Source of the DNA: Welwitschia mirabilis | Taxonomy: Eukaryota; Gnetophyta; Gnetopsida; Welwitschiales | DNA length: 64,000 nucleotides | Direction: 5' to 3' | Assembly: GCA_051453625.1 (NCBI GenBank) | Contig: JBOZIK010000001.1 | Location: 167,847,545-167,911,544 of the forward strand | Part shown: piece after piece, positions 36,076 through 47,950 of the stretch | Layout: every line of letters starts with the position of its first letter | How positions within the stretch are numbered: the first letter of the stretch is position 1 | Made by a program: the position numbers and the translations under genes | Notes under the pieces: generated by a model | The model's input: the letters and a program-made list of their open reading frames with translations, nothing else | Told to the model about the DNA's origin: nothing | The model's database searches: none

Positions 36076-37499
36076 TAATGACACATAACATCTCAAGAAG
36101 AGTTCAATTTTTCTTCAAGTTTTTAGTTTAGTTTTGTTTTACATTTTTCCATTGATTGATACTGATCCTTTCTTAAAGAACTTAAAATGTTTCTTTTTCT
36201 TATTCTTTTCTTTATTTGTTTCCTTTCTTTTCCTAATGATTTGTACTAATATATTTCTAGTCATACCAAAACTAGTCTAGTTTGAAGTTTTTTTTAGCTT
36301 TCTACTCTAATAATTTTTTGATATAAGATATTTCATGTTGTAGGTCTAAGAAAGTTTTTGTAGGTTACAATCAAAATAAGATGAAAAACTAATACATAGC
36401 TTGTTTACTTTTGTATTTTCTTTTTGATTTCTATAATTTTTATTTCAATATATTACTTTCTCTTTTAGTATCTTCTATATTGTCTATGTTATAAATAGCT
36501 AAAGATAAAAAAAAAAGGATTTTTTTCCTTTTAGGATTGATTTTGATTAAGCTATAATTTCAACTTTGTTACATTTTTCTATGACCTTGTTATTCTAATT
36601 AGTTTATGTAAATCCTATGAACCTCTATCATTTTTTAAAAACTGTAGCTTTTAACTAAAGTGGTGCCACCACTTTTCTTGACTAATTTCATTGACTCCTC
36701 TATGTAAAATCCCTTCAGACTTTTCTTAAGATCTTTGTGAGCCTTTAAAAGACTTACACTATTATTTGGATACTATTTGAAACCTGTTTGAACCTTACAT
36801 GCCTTGGATTCAAGACAAATTAGGAAGATTAGTTAGAAGTCCTTTCAATAATAATATGAATCCTAACACTCAAGAAAATGAACCACATGAACACCAATCC
36901 TAGGATGATGTCTAATGAGAGTAAGCTTCAAGCTTCCAAAAAAACCCCAATGTCCAATTTAGTTTCCAATGCCCTTTTAATATAGCTTAATCAAATTAAG
37001 AACTAATAGACAACCTACATGCCTACTGCCTTAGATAAGAAATAGCTCAAAACCTTGTCTAAAATGAATTGCAAAATCAAACCTAAAACAACCACTTTCC
37101 TAAGCAAACTCTTCATGACTACCTATAACCTCAATGATTGGAACCCTTCCATGCATAGTACAATTGCTAATAGCTCAAAGATTATAATTTAGGCTATCCA
37201 CCATCTAGTTACTACCTTACTTTTATGGCTTAGAATCAAAGGATTCTTACTTATACCTTAAGGAATTTGAGTGTGTATTATCAACTATACCCTAATATCG
37301 TAACACTTATGACACCCTTAGGATGATTATTTTTACATTCTTCATAAAGAAAATGACTAAATCATGATTCTACACATTTAAATTCTTATACATTAAATCC
37401 TAGTTTGATTTAAACAAAGTATTCATCTTAAAATTCTTCCCAAAGTATAAGAAAGTGATTTAAGATGGAAGATAATTAATTATTAACAAAAAGATTATA
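36076..37499 (+). mobile_element. Unit E1 leader and N-terminal gag region (decayed)
   Basis: Leader with ATTTGTACTAATATATTTC-type repeats like those of E2 and E3 (36240-36290). Asn/Gln-rich, weakly coding sequence follows (36790-37260). No domain is certain before the Gag segment at 37500. Confidence 0.5.
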
Positions 37500-37873
37500 A
37501 GATTTTTTTCTAAGCCTTATAAAAATTTCAGGATTATCTTTAAAATTTTTTGTGACATGGATTTGAGTTAGGGAGGAAAATTTGCTTCTTTTATAATGGG
37601 TTATCTCCAAACAATAGGTAGCTAGTTGAGATGATGAATACAGGTAGTTCTCTTAGTATGCCATTAGATGAAGTTTGGGATTACTTTGAAACTATAGTAG
37701 AAAGCTCTAAAAATTGGAAAAATCCTAGTAAACCATTTAGATCCCCTTATTTTATTAGGTTCATGAGTGTGTTCAAGGTATTTGATAACTCTATAGTTAA
37801 TAATATAATAGATGAGTTAACAAGAAGATCGAGTAGAATCATTTTCCAGCTCACTTACGCCTTTAGCATCTAG
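37500..37873 (+). pseudogene. Athila/Tat-like Gag relic, unit E1
   Basis: The plus strand reads, after a short decayed part, FFYNGLSPNNR and LVEMMNTGSSLSMPLDEVW, then DYFETIVESSKNW. Athila-type Gag has FYxGLTPxxRxLVDxxAGGxxLSKTxDEAYELLEExAxNSYQW in the same order. Gag forms the particle that holds element RNA. The last 80 residues (37631-37873) are open. Sequence on to 38930 is Lys/Asn-rich and probably the Gag tail, with many stops. Confidence 0.75.
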
Positions 37874-38929
37874 ACCTAAGTGCTTACTTTATCACATAGA
37901 CATGCACAAGATAGCCATGTATCTATCCATTCCTCTATTTTAATACATAGTGAACAAAATATTTAATGTAATAGGACACTAGTGAAGAGGGGAAAAAAGA
38001 AAGAGAGGGGGAAAAACCTATTTTAACACCTATGACCCATGGAGGAATCACCCCAACTTTTCTTGAAAAAAAGATAACTCATATAGTAAAAAACATAAAA
38101 CCAACTAAGAAATCAATCCTCTTCATTATTCTTCCATTTCTTTCCATTAAACCATCAAAAAACCTCTTCATCTACCTTGTTGGAGAAGCTATTAATAAAA
38201 TTCATGGACACCCAAGCCTAGATTAACTATGATCAAACCCAAACTAGCCATGACCATGGAAGATATCTTAAGAAATATTTTTCTACCTTAAGTAATCTTG
38301 AATAGACTACCCAAATTCAAACACAAATGCTTTAACAAATGCTCTCTTCTCTAAACTAAAAAATACCTAGAGAAATCCTTATAAACTCATAGCCAAATCC
38401 CAAAGAGGTTAGATTCATAGAAGGATTAGAGCCTACTTATATCAAAGAAATCAAAATCACTGATCTTATGAGTGAGAAAGAGTTGAAAAATTAATCAAAG
38501 AAAAATACAACTAAGAAAAAACCAACATCTAAAAAAAAAAATCAAAGGAAAAAAACACAAAGATACCCATAACTTCTTATAGATAACCTTTACTCTTCCC
38601 TCAACAATTAAATAAGAAAATAGTAAAGGAGTTACAAAAAACTTTGCCTACCTATCAAGCGCCTTTGTCATTTCTATAATAACTTAAAAAAGAGAATCAA
38701 GCAAAACAATAACTAGAGGCCTTAGAGATTTTTAAGAAAATCAAAATTAACATGCCTCTTTTAAAAGTAATTAAATAGGTGACCTCATATGTGAAATTTC
38801 TTAAGGATATGTGTACAGTAAAAAGACATATGCATGTAAAGAAAAGAGCATAATTATCCCAATATACTAGCATGATCATATAAAATTAAAATCCACCTAA
38901 GTATAAATATCTTGATTACTTAATAATAA

Positions 38930-39434
38930 CTATTACAATTAGAGACAAAAAGATTAAGAAAGCCTTGTTAGATCTTGGAGTGAGTGTTAATATTCTATCC
39001 ATTGTGTATATAAGGATCGTATCTTAAATAATCTTAAAAATATCAAAATCTAATTACAATTAGTCAATAATTCTTTGAAGTTATCATTAGAAATAGTTGA
39101 ATATGTGATAGTTTGAGTAGATAATTACTAATTTCTAGTATACTTCATTATGCTAAAAATGAAAATGATAAAACACAATTCAATTTTAATCATTTTAGAA
39201 AGACCTTTTCTTACAACATCCAATACTCTTATTAATTATAGGAATGATCAAATAAAAATGTCATTTGATAATATCACTGTGAACTTAAATATTTTCAACA
39301 TAATCAAATTGCTAAATGATATTAATAAAGTTAATTTTGTTGATGAGTTCTATAACTCTAAATGTTCTCCTCATGAAAAAATGTTTTCCCTTCTTTTTTG
39401 TTCTTTAATTTTAAATCAAATATTGATTATGTAA
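38930..39434 (+). pseudogene. Athila/Tat-like aspartic protease relic, unit E1
   Basis: The segment KKALLDLGVSVNILS (near 38970-39000) matches KALCDLGASINLMP, the active-site loop of Athila/Tat proteases, with Asp kept. Downstream ILERPFLTTSNTLINYRN and then MSFDNITVNLNIFNI (39150-39310) match ILGRPFLATxxAxIDVRNGxLxLSFGNxTVELNVF. VNFVDEFYNS follows, as in this family's linker to RT. Protease cuts the Gag-Pol polyprotein. The frame is open only from 39150 to 39434, and RT does not follow. Confidence 0.85.
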
Positions 39435-41322
39435 ACAACTCTTTTAATTCTTTAAAATTACCTTATAAATTATATAATATCTTTCTTTTGATTCTATTAA
39501 ACCTCCTTTTAAGAAAAATTTTTTACATCATCTTTTAAAAAATTATAAAAATTTCATAAGTTGGACTCCTTCTGACTTTCAACATTTGAACTCTACTATT
39601 TATACCCCTCATGTTTTATCTAAATTTTTAAACTTGTATTTATAGTCTTGCCATAAAATTTTTCTTCATCTTATTCCATCCCTTGACTTTCATTTTTTCC
39701 ATTCTAAACCCAATAGTCATAATGCTTTTACATCTTCTTTCTAGCATCTCATTGAGGAAACTCTTGATACTCAAAACATGAATTGGTCAAGTTATTACAC
39801 AAGGAAAAAAAGCATATTTTTCAAGATGTTTTTCTCATGAAAAATGCAAAGCATTACTAGTTATTCAATCATACCCTTAATCCTTTTCGTTTGTCCATTC
39901 CATTTTTTAATAACTTGTTTAAGCTAACAAATCATTCACCCTTGTTATTCACTTATAAATTCAGGAGACTTACAGATTTGGATTAGTGGTCTCTAATAAA
40001 AATAAAAAATAAATGATTTCATTATCATTTTAAGTAATGAATATGATTAAGTACACTTATAGATTTTTAAGGAAAAGTTATGATTATTTTGAGTATGATT
40101 GTTAAAGTCATGTTTGCCTAAGGTCTTCGATTTTGATAAATTTGAATAAAAAAGGTGACATCTATCTTCATATTATACTTCTTATGTGTAATACTTTTAA
40201 TGGGAACAAGATTTCTCTTGATTAGGCTAATAAGCTAGTGACCCCTCTTATGTGCATAAAAAATAAGTATGAGAATAAGCATGAAAATTAAAAATATAAT
40301 CTCTCTTCTCCAAAAGCACATCTTATTAATTGTTTAACTAGATTTAGTTAACTGCATTAAGCTATGAAAGCACTTTCTAGTAATGCAGCTCTAGTGATCT
40401 ATTTATGACATAGTCAACTGCATTATGGTTATGGATGTTTGTTAGTACTACAGCACTGATTCTTTAAAAAAGAAGATGTTTGTATCCATTAGAAGAAGAT
40501 ATCATAACACTATATGCTCAATGTAATTCAAAATGCTTAAAACAAAGGACATATATGCTAGTAGAAAAGGAAAATCATGGAAAGACAAAAAAGTGAGAAT
40601 TAAAGGCCTTCTAAGTTCTATTATCTTTAACTTTTTTAATTAAGACCTACTATAATTTGTTGAATTCTTATAAATTATTTTATTAATACTATGCTTGTTT
40701 GGTATCAAGATCCAATAAAAATCATGAAAATATAATAAGTTCATTAACTTAAATGAGCAATAAGGTGGACTTTGTGGACCTATGATTGTTATGGCTCTTG
40801 AGAAGACCTAGATGCCCATATGTACAAGGCATCTAGCTATAGGATGTAGATGATACTAAGCATGTATATCCTATGACTTTAATATGCAAGGCTTATGGAA
40901 AAGGGTTTAAAGAAGGTATGAAAATCCTAAAGTCCATGAAGATATCATATCTATCATAGAACATAGTCTACTCTAAATGTATAATGTTAAATCCATCTAC
41001 TCATCCTATTAAAAAGTAGTTAAAATCTATAAGTGAGAGATCATACAATGGTTTTCATGTAATAATGGGCTAATGTTATGTATTAAGGCCCTATGTAGTA
41101 CTCCTTATGCTAGTGCTAGGTATCTGACAAGCACTTCATGGGGATCTTCTACAACATCCTATAATATATCAAGAAGAGCATATCATACTTATTGACCTCC
41201 CTTCCATTTAGATGTATGAATATGAGTGGTTCTTGCATCATTCAAACCAAGGACTTGGCTAATATGCCTAAGTAAGATGTGTTAGAATAGACTATCCTAG
41301 AGGATAAAGATGAATAGGATGA
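39435..41322 (+). mobile_element. Unit E1 3' region
   Basis: From 39440 to 39800 a Phe/His/Ser-rich reading (for example FISWTPSDFQHLNSTIYTPH) looks coding-like but matches nothing I know. From about 39960 the sequence aligns with the 3' parts of E2 and E3 (shared ACAAGATTTCTCTTGATTAG). The double hairpin is at 40350-40456. No RT, RNase H or INT motif is visible before LTR2. Confidence 0.5.
40350..40456 (+). other. Conserved double hairpin, unit E1
   Basis: First hairpin: CTGCAT (40352-40357) pairs with ATGCAG (40383-40388). Second: CTGCAT (40418-40423) faces a decayed TACAG (40449-40453). The loops share GGTTATGGA or GCTATGAA. Confidence 0.65.
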
Positions 41323-42069
41323 TGTTTACATGCCAAAATTGACATTTTAAGCAAGTATAATTGATCAATTTAGCATAAGGGAAGAGACTTAATTTATTTA
41401 TTTATAATAAAATGATGTATTCTATTGTTTTTAAAATAAAATTTAATATTATGTTTTCTCCATAATAATTGCAGTCTTTCGCCATGTTTTAGAACACATG
41501 GTGAATGATGGACATAATTACACATAAAATAATAGTGGAAATAGAGCAATGAGATGGCAAAATGTAGTAGTAGCATTGAAAGGCATGTGACAAAGGCATG
41601 TGAAGGTGGAATTGAATATATATGTTAATAGCACTAGTTAGTAAAGGAATCTCATCCCAAAGGCCACATGTTGAACTCATGATGACGAAGATTCCATCAA
41701 ATACTACATGAAAATCTCCATCAAATGCTGCAAGACAACCTTCACCAAATTCTAAATGATGAAGATTCTACCCAATGCTAGAGGATAAAGTCTTATCTAT
41801 CTAATGCTAGAAGACAACCTCCACTAAATACTATAAGACAAAATCTTTTACCTAATTCTAAATGAAGAAGGTTCTATCTAATGCTATAAGCCAAGATCTT
41901 GTAACAATTCCTTACACTCATCTCTCCACATAAAAGATCCTTGAATGTTCTAGTACTCTTTCTTAGAGGTAAAATACTTAAGGCTAGTTAAGGAGTTCTT
42001 TTTATTCTTCTCCTTCATTGATGTAATGTATTTCTTTTAGTTTTAACAAATAATTGGTTTGAATCTTTT
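41323..42069 (+). repeat. E array LTR2, left part
   Basis: Begins TGTTTACATGCCAAAATTG and follows the other copies through the U3 repeats and the CATAAAAGATCC promoter region (about 41930), ending at the 100-N gap. Its last 110 bases (41960-42069) duplicate the first bases of the right part (46632-46755). Confidence 0.75.
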
Positions 42070-42169
42070 NNNNNNNNNNNNNNNNNNNNNNNNNNNNNNN
42101 NNNNNNNNNNNNNNNNNNNNNNNNNNNNNNNNNNNNNNNNNNNNNNNNNNNNNNNNNNNNNNNNNNNNN
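42070..42169. other. Assembly gap (100 N) in copia insertion
   Basis: The left edge is gypsy LTR and the right edge is copia RT. The copia RNase H, its 3' LTR and some gypsy LTR must be missing or deleted here, so 100 is not the true size. Confidence 0.95.
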
Positions 42170-42610
42170 GAAAATTCTTTTGACAACATTTCATTTGAGA
42201 CACTAAATATAATACCATCTATATAGATTTTAATAATAATAAAATCCTTTCTCAAGTTCTTCAAAAATAAGGTTTTATCTAGTATTCCACGAGTATATCC
42301 ATGTTCATTTAAAAAGTGGTGAGTCTCTTTAAAAAAGTGGCTAGTTTCTTATACCAAGCTCTTGGAGCTTGTTTTAATCTGTACAAGGCTTTCTTAAGTT
42401 TAATACACATAATCAGTTTTATGAGGATCAATAAAACCTTGTGGTTGCTCTATATAAACTTCTTCATTTAATGTACCATTTAAAAAATCACTCTTCACAT
42501 CCATTTGATATACTTTGAAATTTTCAAAGGCTATAAGAGACAAAAACATTCTAATGTTATTTAGCCTTGCAATAGGAGCAAACATATCATCTACATCAAT
42601 TCCTTCTATC
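42170..42610 (-). pseudogene. Copia reverse transcriptase relic
   Basis: An open segment of 61 residues (42400-42585) contains YQMDVKSDFLNG with the first catalytic Asp, then NEEVYIEQPQGFIDPHKTD. Closer to the gap IIKIYIDGIIFS replaces the YVDD box, with the second Asp lost to Gly. It would copy element RNA into DNA. Frameshifts around 42290-42400 and the gap end it. Confidence 0.85.
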
Positions 42611-43195
42611 TAGGTGTAGCCTTATGCTACCAATCTTGCCTTGTTTTTAATGATATTGTTTTCTTTATCACATTTGTTTTTTAAAAATACACTTATCCCT
42701 AATGATATTTTTATCTTTTGGCCTTTCTACTAGTCTCTAAACATTATTTCTCTTGAATTATTATAGTTCGTCTTACATTGCATCATTCATTCCTCATGAA
42801 TTTCAGCTTCTTCAATTTTCTTGAGCTCTGTTTTTGAAACATAACAAATGTGAGCACATAAATTCTTCATAGAACTTCTTGTCTTTATTTTTTAACTAAC
42901 TTCTCTAATAATAGATTCTAATGAATGATCTTTTAACTCTTTTCCTTTTTAGTTATGCCTTCTTTTGTATGAGATTCCTTATTTTTAGTAGTTACTTCAT
43001 TAGTTGTGAGGATACTTGTACATATGACTTCCTTGTCATCTAAACAATTTGGTATCATGTCAATCTCATTACTTTGCATATTAATTAACTCTTCTATCAT
43101 AAAACGTTTCTTGTTAAAAACTCAATATGCTCTACTTCTAGTTGAGTAGCTCAAAAAATAACTTCATCATCTTTAGAGTTGAATTTTCTTAAATG

Positions 43196-43860
43196 TTATT
43201 TATCTTTCAATACATAGCATTTACTTTTGAAGACTTTAAAATATAAAACATTAGGTTGTCTTTCTTTCCATAACTCATATGGCATTTTATCTATACGAGG
43301 CCTAAGATATACTTTGTTTATAATGTAGCAAGCTATGCTAATAACCTCAGCCCAAAAAGATTTAGAGATCTCCTTATTGTTTAACATGGTTTAAGCCATT
43401 GCTTGGAAGGCTTTATTCTTTCTTTTAGCTATACCATTTTGTTATTGTATCTTTGGGGCTAAAAATTGGAGATCACTTCTATTATCAATGCAATATTTCT
43501 TAAAAAAATAGTTTCAAATTCATCACCATAATCATTTCTTATTTTCTTTATGATATACGCTTTTTCATTTTGAATTTTTTTCAATATCTCAACCTAATGT
43601 TTGTAATCTTCAGACTTGTTTGACAAGAATGCTACCTAAGTATATTTAGAGAAGTCATCAATCACAGTGAAAAAATAACATTTTTTACCTGGACTTCGAG
43701 TTTGAGTGAGACCTGCCAGATCCATATGGATAAGCTCTAATGGAATAGATGTGGAAGTCTGGAAATTACTTTTATGTGAAGTCCTTATTTGTTTTCCTTT
43801 TTGGCATGCATCACATAAGCCTTATTTTTCTATATTTATTTTAGAGATATATTTCATAAT
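43196..43860 (-). pseudogene. Copia integrase relic
   Basis: In minus-strand order: GLCDACQKGKQ (end of the HHCC zinc finger), LIHMDLAG (first catalytic Asp), FFTVIDDFSKYT (second Asp) and RNDYGDEFE (the E of the DDE core). Then NGIAKRKN and an open segment at 43196-43387 with SKSFWAEVISIACYIINK and YELWKERQPNV, typical of the copia integrase C-terminal half. A few stops are present. Confidence 0.9.
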
Positions 43861-44119
43861 GTTTTTATGAATAATTATTTTTAACTAATCATAATTAACA
43901 TAACTTAATCATTTATGCGAATGCTCTTCTTAAGGAACATTTAAAAAATAATATGGAGAAAATGATTGATCTATGCTATATACATTGTCTATTCTACTTT
44001 CTCTAAAAATTACATTATTAGACTTTCCATGCAAAATTTTACATTTTTTTTATCGAAGACTACCTTGTGACCTTTGTCAAAAACTTGAGTAATGCTTATA
44101 AAATTATGCTTTAAACCAT

Positions 44120-44362
44120 TTACATACAAAACTTCATTAATTTTAGGAAGGTTATCTCTACAATGCTTCTAATGCATTCTATTTTTGTTCTCCTATTGTC
44201 ACTAAAAATCACCTCTCCTCCATTAAAGTTGCTTAATTGCTTTAACCTAAATTTATCTTTTATCATATGCCTTGAACATCTACTATCTAGATACCATCTA
44301 GTGCTATTTGAAACCTTGAAAGCTATCTGAATTAAAAGGCTTTTAATATCATTAGCTTTCAC
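44120..44362 (-). pseudogene. Copia protease relic
   Basis: An open 80-residue stretch includes STRWYLDSRCSRHMIKDK, which matches WxLDSGCSxHMTGD. The active-site Asp is kept and the Gly after DS is Arg. It lies between the Gag zinc knuckle and the integrase zinc finger, as expected. Confidence 0.85.
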
Positions 44363-44399
44363 CTATGTAATTCTTTTAGACTTACGTGGTACACCTCCT

Positions 44400-45150
44400 T
44401 TTAGAATAAATTTAAAAAGAAAGGTACTAATTAAGTTTAAGAACAGTATTAATTTTCTAGAATTACACAAAAGTTTTGAATGACCAATTTTTCCATAGAA
44501 ATAACAAGTAACTTTTAAGAAGGACTTACTATCCCAAGTTACCTAATTTTACTGCTTTTATGATTTTTGAGAAATGAACCCAATATCTGACTTAATACCA
44601 ATAAGTTTCTGAACTCTAAGCGTCTGTTCTAATTTGGAAGAATCACTAGAAAATTTATTAACAAAATGAGATAACTCTTTTACTTGTAGGGTGAGATCAT
44701 AGTTTTTAGATTTGATCCTTTTGAATCTTGATTCTATTTCCTCCTTTTTCCTTGAAGAGGGACTTTATAATCTTGTTCAAATTATTTACCCTTTTAGCCA
44801 ACTTTTCGCATTCTAGGTATAGTTCTTGATAGGCTCTTCTAGTTCATCCTATTCTTCATCAATCATATCTAAGTCATTATGCTCTGATGTATTGGGCAAC
44901 TGCTATAAAGGAGGCACAAGTTCCATGAAGGAAGGTCTCCTATTTTTTTTAGATTTTTGAATTGATCTATTATCACTTTTCTTTGAATTCTTTGCATTTC
45001 CACTATTTTCAATCTATTTGAAAATATTCTCACATACTATTCAAAAAATACCAATAAGAGTATAGGTGTCTAAGAAGGATGTATTTGAAAAATCAACAAA
45101 GGGATTACTCATTTTTTGGTTCTAGACTCTAGATTGGTTAAAATCTAAAA
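44400..45150 (-). pseudogene. Copia Gag relic with zinc knuckle
   Basis: TCYFYGKIGHSKLLCNSR near 44455-44515 is a CCHC knuckle with the second Cys mutated to Tyr. Upstream (44580-45100) the minus strand is Lys/Glu/Asp/Leu-rich with stops, in keeping with a Gag coiled coil. The ORF would start near 45110, about 50 bases after the primer site. Confidence 0.7.
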
Positions 45151-45163
45151 TGAACTCAACTTA

Positions 45164-45175
45164 GCTCTGATACCA
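45164..45175 (-). other. Copia primer binding site
   Basis: The minus strand reads TGGTATCAGAGC, two bases after the LTR end. It is complementary to initiator Met tRNA. Confidence 0.9.
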
Positions 45176-45177
45176 AT

Positions 45178-46631
45178 TGATAGGATCGAGAATCCTAGGG
45201 GGGGTGAATAGGTTCTTTTAAAAATTAACTAAATAAACTCATAATATAACAAAAACTTACTCAAAATAATTTGCTAATAAATTTGTGCATACAAAGGAAA
45301 ACTAAAAATATTCAAAGTACTAAAACTAACAGAAAGCATAAAATACTAAATAGATGCACATAGGATTTTATAGTGGTTCAAAAAACCCCCTACACTACTC
45401 TCAATGATTAGCTTATTTTTAAGCTTGATCTAGATTTTTATTAACTCTTCTAGGTATTATAGGTTGACTTATAACCTTTACATATAGACTTTTGTAGGCT
45501 AAGTCTCAACCTTTTCAATGGATTTTTACAGGCTCAGTCTCAACTTTTATAGCATGTAATAGTGATGATAAGAATGTCTTGATGCACAAATATCACTCTT
45601 TCTCCAGTACAATAATAATTCTAATGGAGCTCTTCTCCTGTAGATAATATAATAAATGAAGTACTAGATCTGATCTTGAATGTACAAATATAACAAATGA
45701 TAGATCTTCCTTATTCACAAGTACAATGCTAAGATGCTATAGTGAGTATCACAATATTTAGTCCTTCGATCAAGAATTAAAAAGTTATTTTAGTCATTTC
45801 TCTCTTAGCTATTTATATTAGAAGGCTTTAGGGTTTATTACAATTGAAAATGCACTTCCAATAACTACAAATGGCTAGAAAATAGATATCTAATAGATAC
45901 ATAACAGATAGAAAATTTTATTTCTATTCTAGTCAGTCAACCCCACAAAGGTCAAGTTAAACCCTCCTGGTGTTGTGGCTTACATAGGTCACCCGAGTGA
46001 AGTTTTCAGTCATCCCAGTTTCTTACAGCTCCATGTTCGATCGATTCCTTAGGATCTAGTCGACTCCCATCTTATCATCCATAATTATGTCTAGTCTTCT
46101 GCTAGTCCTGATAAAAGATCATTCCAATTTCCTTCATCAGCTTCGGTCGACTCCTTTAGGTGTCTAGTCAATCTTATGATGATTAGCTTAGAGATATTAG
46201 TTGCATAGTGCTCAAGTTTGGTCAACCCCTTCAAAAGTCTAGTCGATCCCTTGATAATCAGTTTAGAAGTATTATTCTTAGGTCCACAAATCCAGTCGAC
46301 TCCATCACAGGTCCGGTTGACTCCTTGTCATTTGGTTCAGGGATGCTGGCTCTTAAGATCATAAGTCTAGTCAACGCTTAGAAATCTGGTCGACCCCTCT
46401 GTATTTAGTTCAATTCTGAGAGTATGCTTCAAGTGCAATCGACCCCTTGAAAGTTTAGTTAATCCCTCAAGAGGGTAAGTGAATTTGATAGGTTTCTAGT
46501 GGTCAAATTTTAACATTCATGGCTTTAGCATCTAACCTATAAGTGGTTAATATTTTTTACACAAGATATACAAAATTTTCTACATAGGAAAAACATTAGT
46601 TTAATATCAATTAGCAAGACATAATCTAACA
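45178..46631 (-). repeat. Copia 5' LTR (1454 bp)
   Basis: Minus strand TGTTAGATTATG to CCTATCA. A TATA box ATATAAATAG is at 45809-45820. U3 (about 45950-46490) contains many variants of GGTCGACYCC spaced about 30-60 bp apart. GTTCT at 46632-46636 would be the target duplication. Confidence 0.85.
45809..45820 (-). promoter_or_regulatory. TATA box in copia LTR
   Basis: The minus strand reads TAATATAAATAG, placing the likely transcription start near 45780 and the R region to its left. Confidence 0.6.
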
Positions 46632-47352
46632 GTTCTAACATCTTTCTTAGGAGTAGAATGCTCAAGGCTAGTTAAAGAGTTCTTCTTCTTCTCCTCCTCC
46701 ATTTGATATAGTATTTTTTTTAAGTTTTAATAAATAATTGATTTAAATCCTTTTATTATTAATGCATAATTTTAATTGTTATTAGCAATGTTTAGGTAGA
46801 ACTACTTTTTAAAGTAAGTTTTATTCTTTTATTATCAATGCATAGTAAATGGTATTAGTAATCTTTAGATAAATCTTACTTAATTATCAAGTTCTTTTAA
46901 ATGTGTGAGTTGTCTAAAGTTAGTTTTGTGATTTATAGTGCCTATCTTTTGATGAATCCTATGCACTTCAATTCATAATTTTCATGCTTATAAAGGGTTA
47001 TGAAGTAGTGAGAGGACTTAATAACTCACCAACACTCATCTGATAAATTAGATCATGCCTTCATCCCAAGGCTTAATGACTTGACGATTAGTGTATGTTT
47101 CAGATACAAGAATCATTGAAGTAAAGGAGGAGAGATGATGAATTGCTAGATTCTTCGAGTATTTTCATTCCCTTGCATTGCTAATTGAAGATCACTTTCT
47201 TTCTCTTAAATTTTGATTTTCTTTTGTTTGATTTTTCATTACAAGTAAAATAGTCTCATATGTTTTGATTAATTTATCTCATATGTCCCTATGAAAGAAT
47301 GATACTAAGTGTTTCATTTAGTTTAAATTTGGACATTGTAGTATAATTAACT
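46632..47352 (+). repeat. E array LTR2, right part
   Basis: Aligns with 51480-52227 and 59130-59867 from the GCTCTAACACTTTTTCTTGG region to the LTR end TTAACT. It contains the GAATGATACTAAGTG motif. The primer site follows directly. Confidence 0.8.
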
Positions 47353-47356
47353 AATT

Positions 47357-47375
47357 TTGGCATCATTCTTAGAGA
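47357..47375 (+). other. Primer binding site, unit E2
   Basis: TTGGCATCATTCTTAGAGA after LTR2, a decayed form of TTGGCGCCATTGCCGGGGA. Confidence 0.65.
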
Positions 47376-47950
47376 TGTATTAGGATAGTAATTTTTCTTG
47401 AGTGCATGATTATTTTTCTTGCAATTTTTTTGTTAGATTTTATTTTTCCAATGCTGGGTACTAGTCCTCTCTAATGATACTCGAACTAGTCTATTTTCCT
47501 TTTTTTTTGTATGTTTGTTTATTTTTCTTTTTAGTGATTGGTACTAGTTCTTTATGTTTTTCCTTTGATTGTTATCTTCCTTTTCTTCTAGTAGGAGGTG
47601 GTGGTCCATTTCTAGTAAAACTTAAACTAGTCTAAGTTATTAAGTTTAGTTCTTTTTCTAACATCTAGAAATTCATTTTTATATTAGATATTTTCGAGTT
47701 TTAGGTCTAATGATTTTTTTTATCTAAACCTAAGATCATTATTTTAAACTAAACCAAACTCTAATGATTTGTGTTTTTATTGGTTTCTATAAAAATCTTT
47801 GAGAAAAATTAGAAAAATTAGGTTTAATTTACTAGATTGCAATTCAACTATTTTTAGGTTTCTATTAACTTTTTCCCTGAACTACATTGCAAAACCCAAA
47901 AATTATAAATTTTTAGCCAAAATTGTTACTTATTTTCTTGAACTTAAACC
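47376..47950 (+). mobile_element. Unit E2 leader
   Basis: Non-coding leader with several variants of GGTACTAGTCCTTTTCTAG and GATACTCGAACTAGTC (47455-47640). The same repeats are in E3 (52325-52540) and, on the other strand, in B (28690-28800). They may be regulatory or structural. Confidence 0.55.

Larger units (their letters stand above)
42170..46631 (-). mobile_element. Ty1/copia element, Sirevirus-like (5' part)
   Basis: Minus-strand copia element with the copia gene order Gag, PR, INT, RT, a 1454-bp 5' LTR (45178-46631) and an iMet-type primer site (45164-45175). RNase H and the 3' LTR are missing at the gap. RT spelling of the form YQMDVKSxFLNGxLNEEVYxEQPxGFxDP, and the LTR tail CCTAGGGGGGGTGAATAGG near 45195, recall plant Sireviruses (Maximus). 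It is inserted in LTR2 of the E array, so it is younger than that array. Confidence 0.8.
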
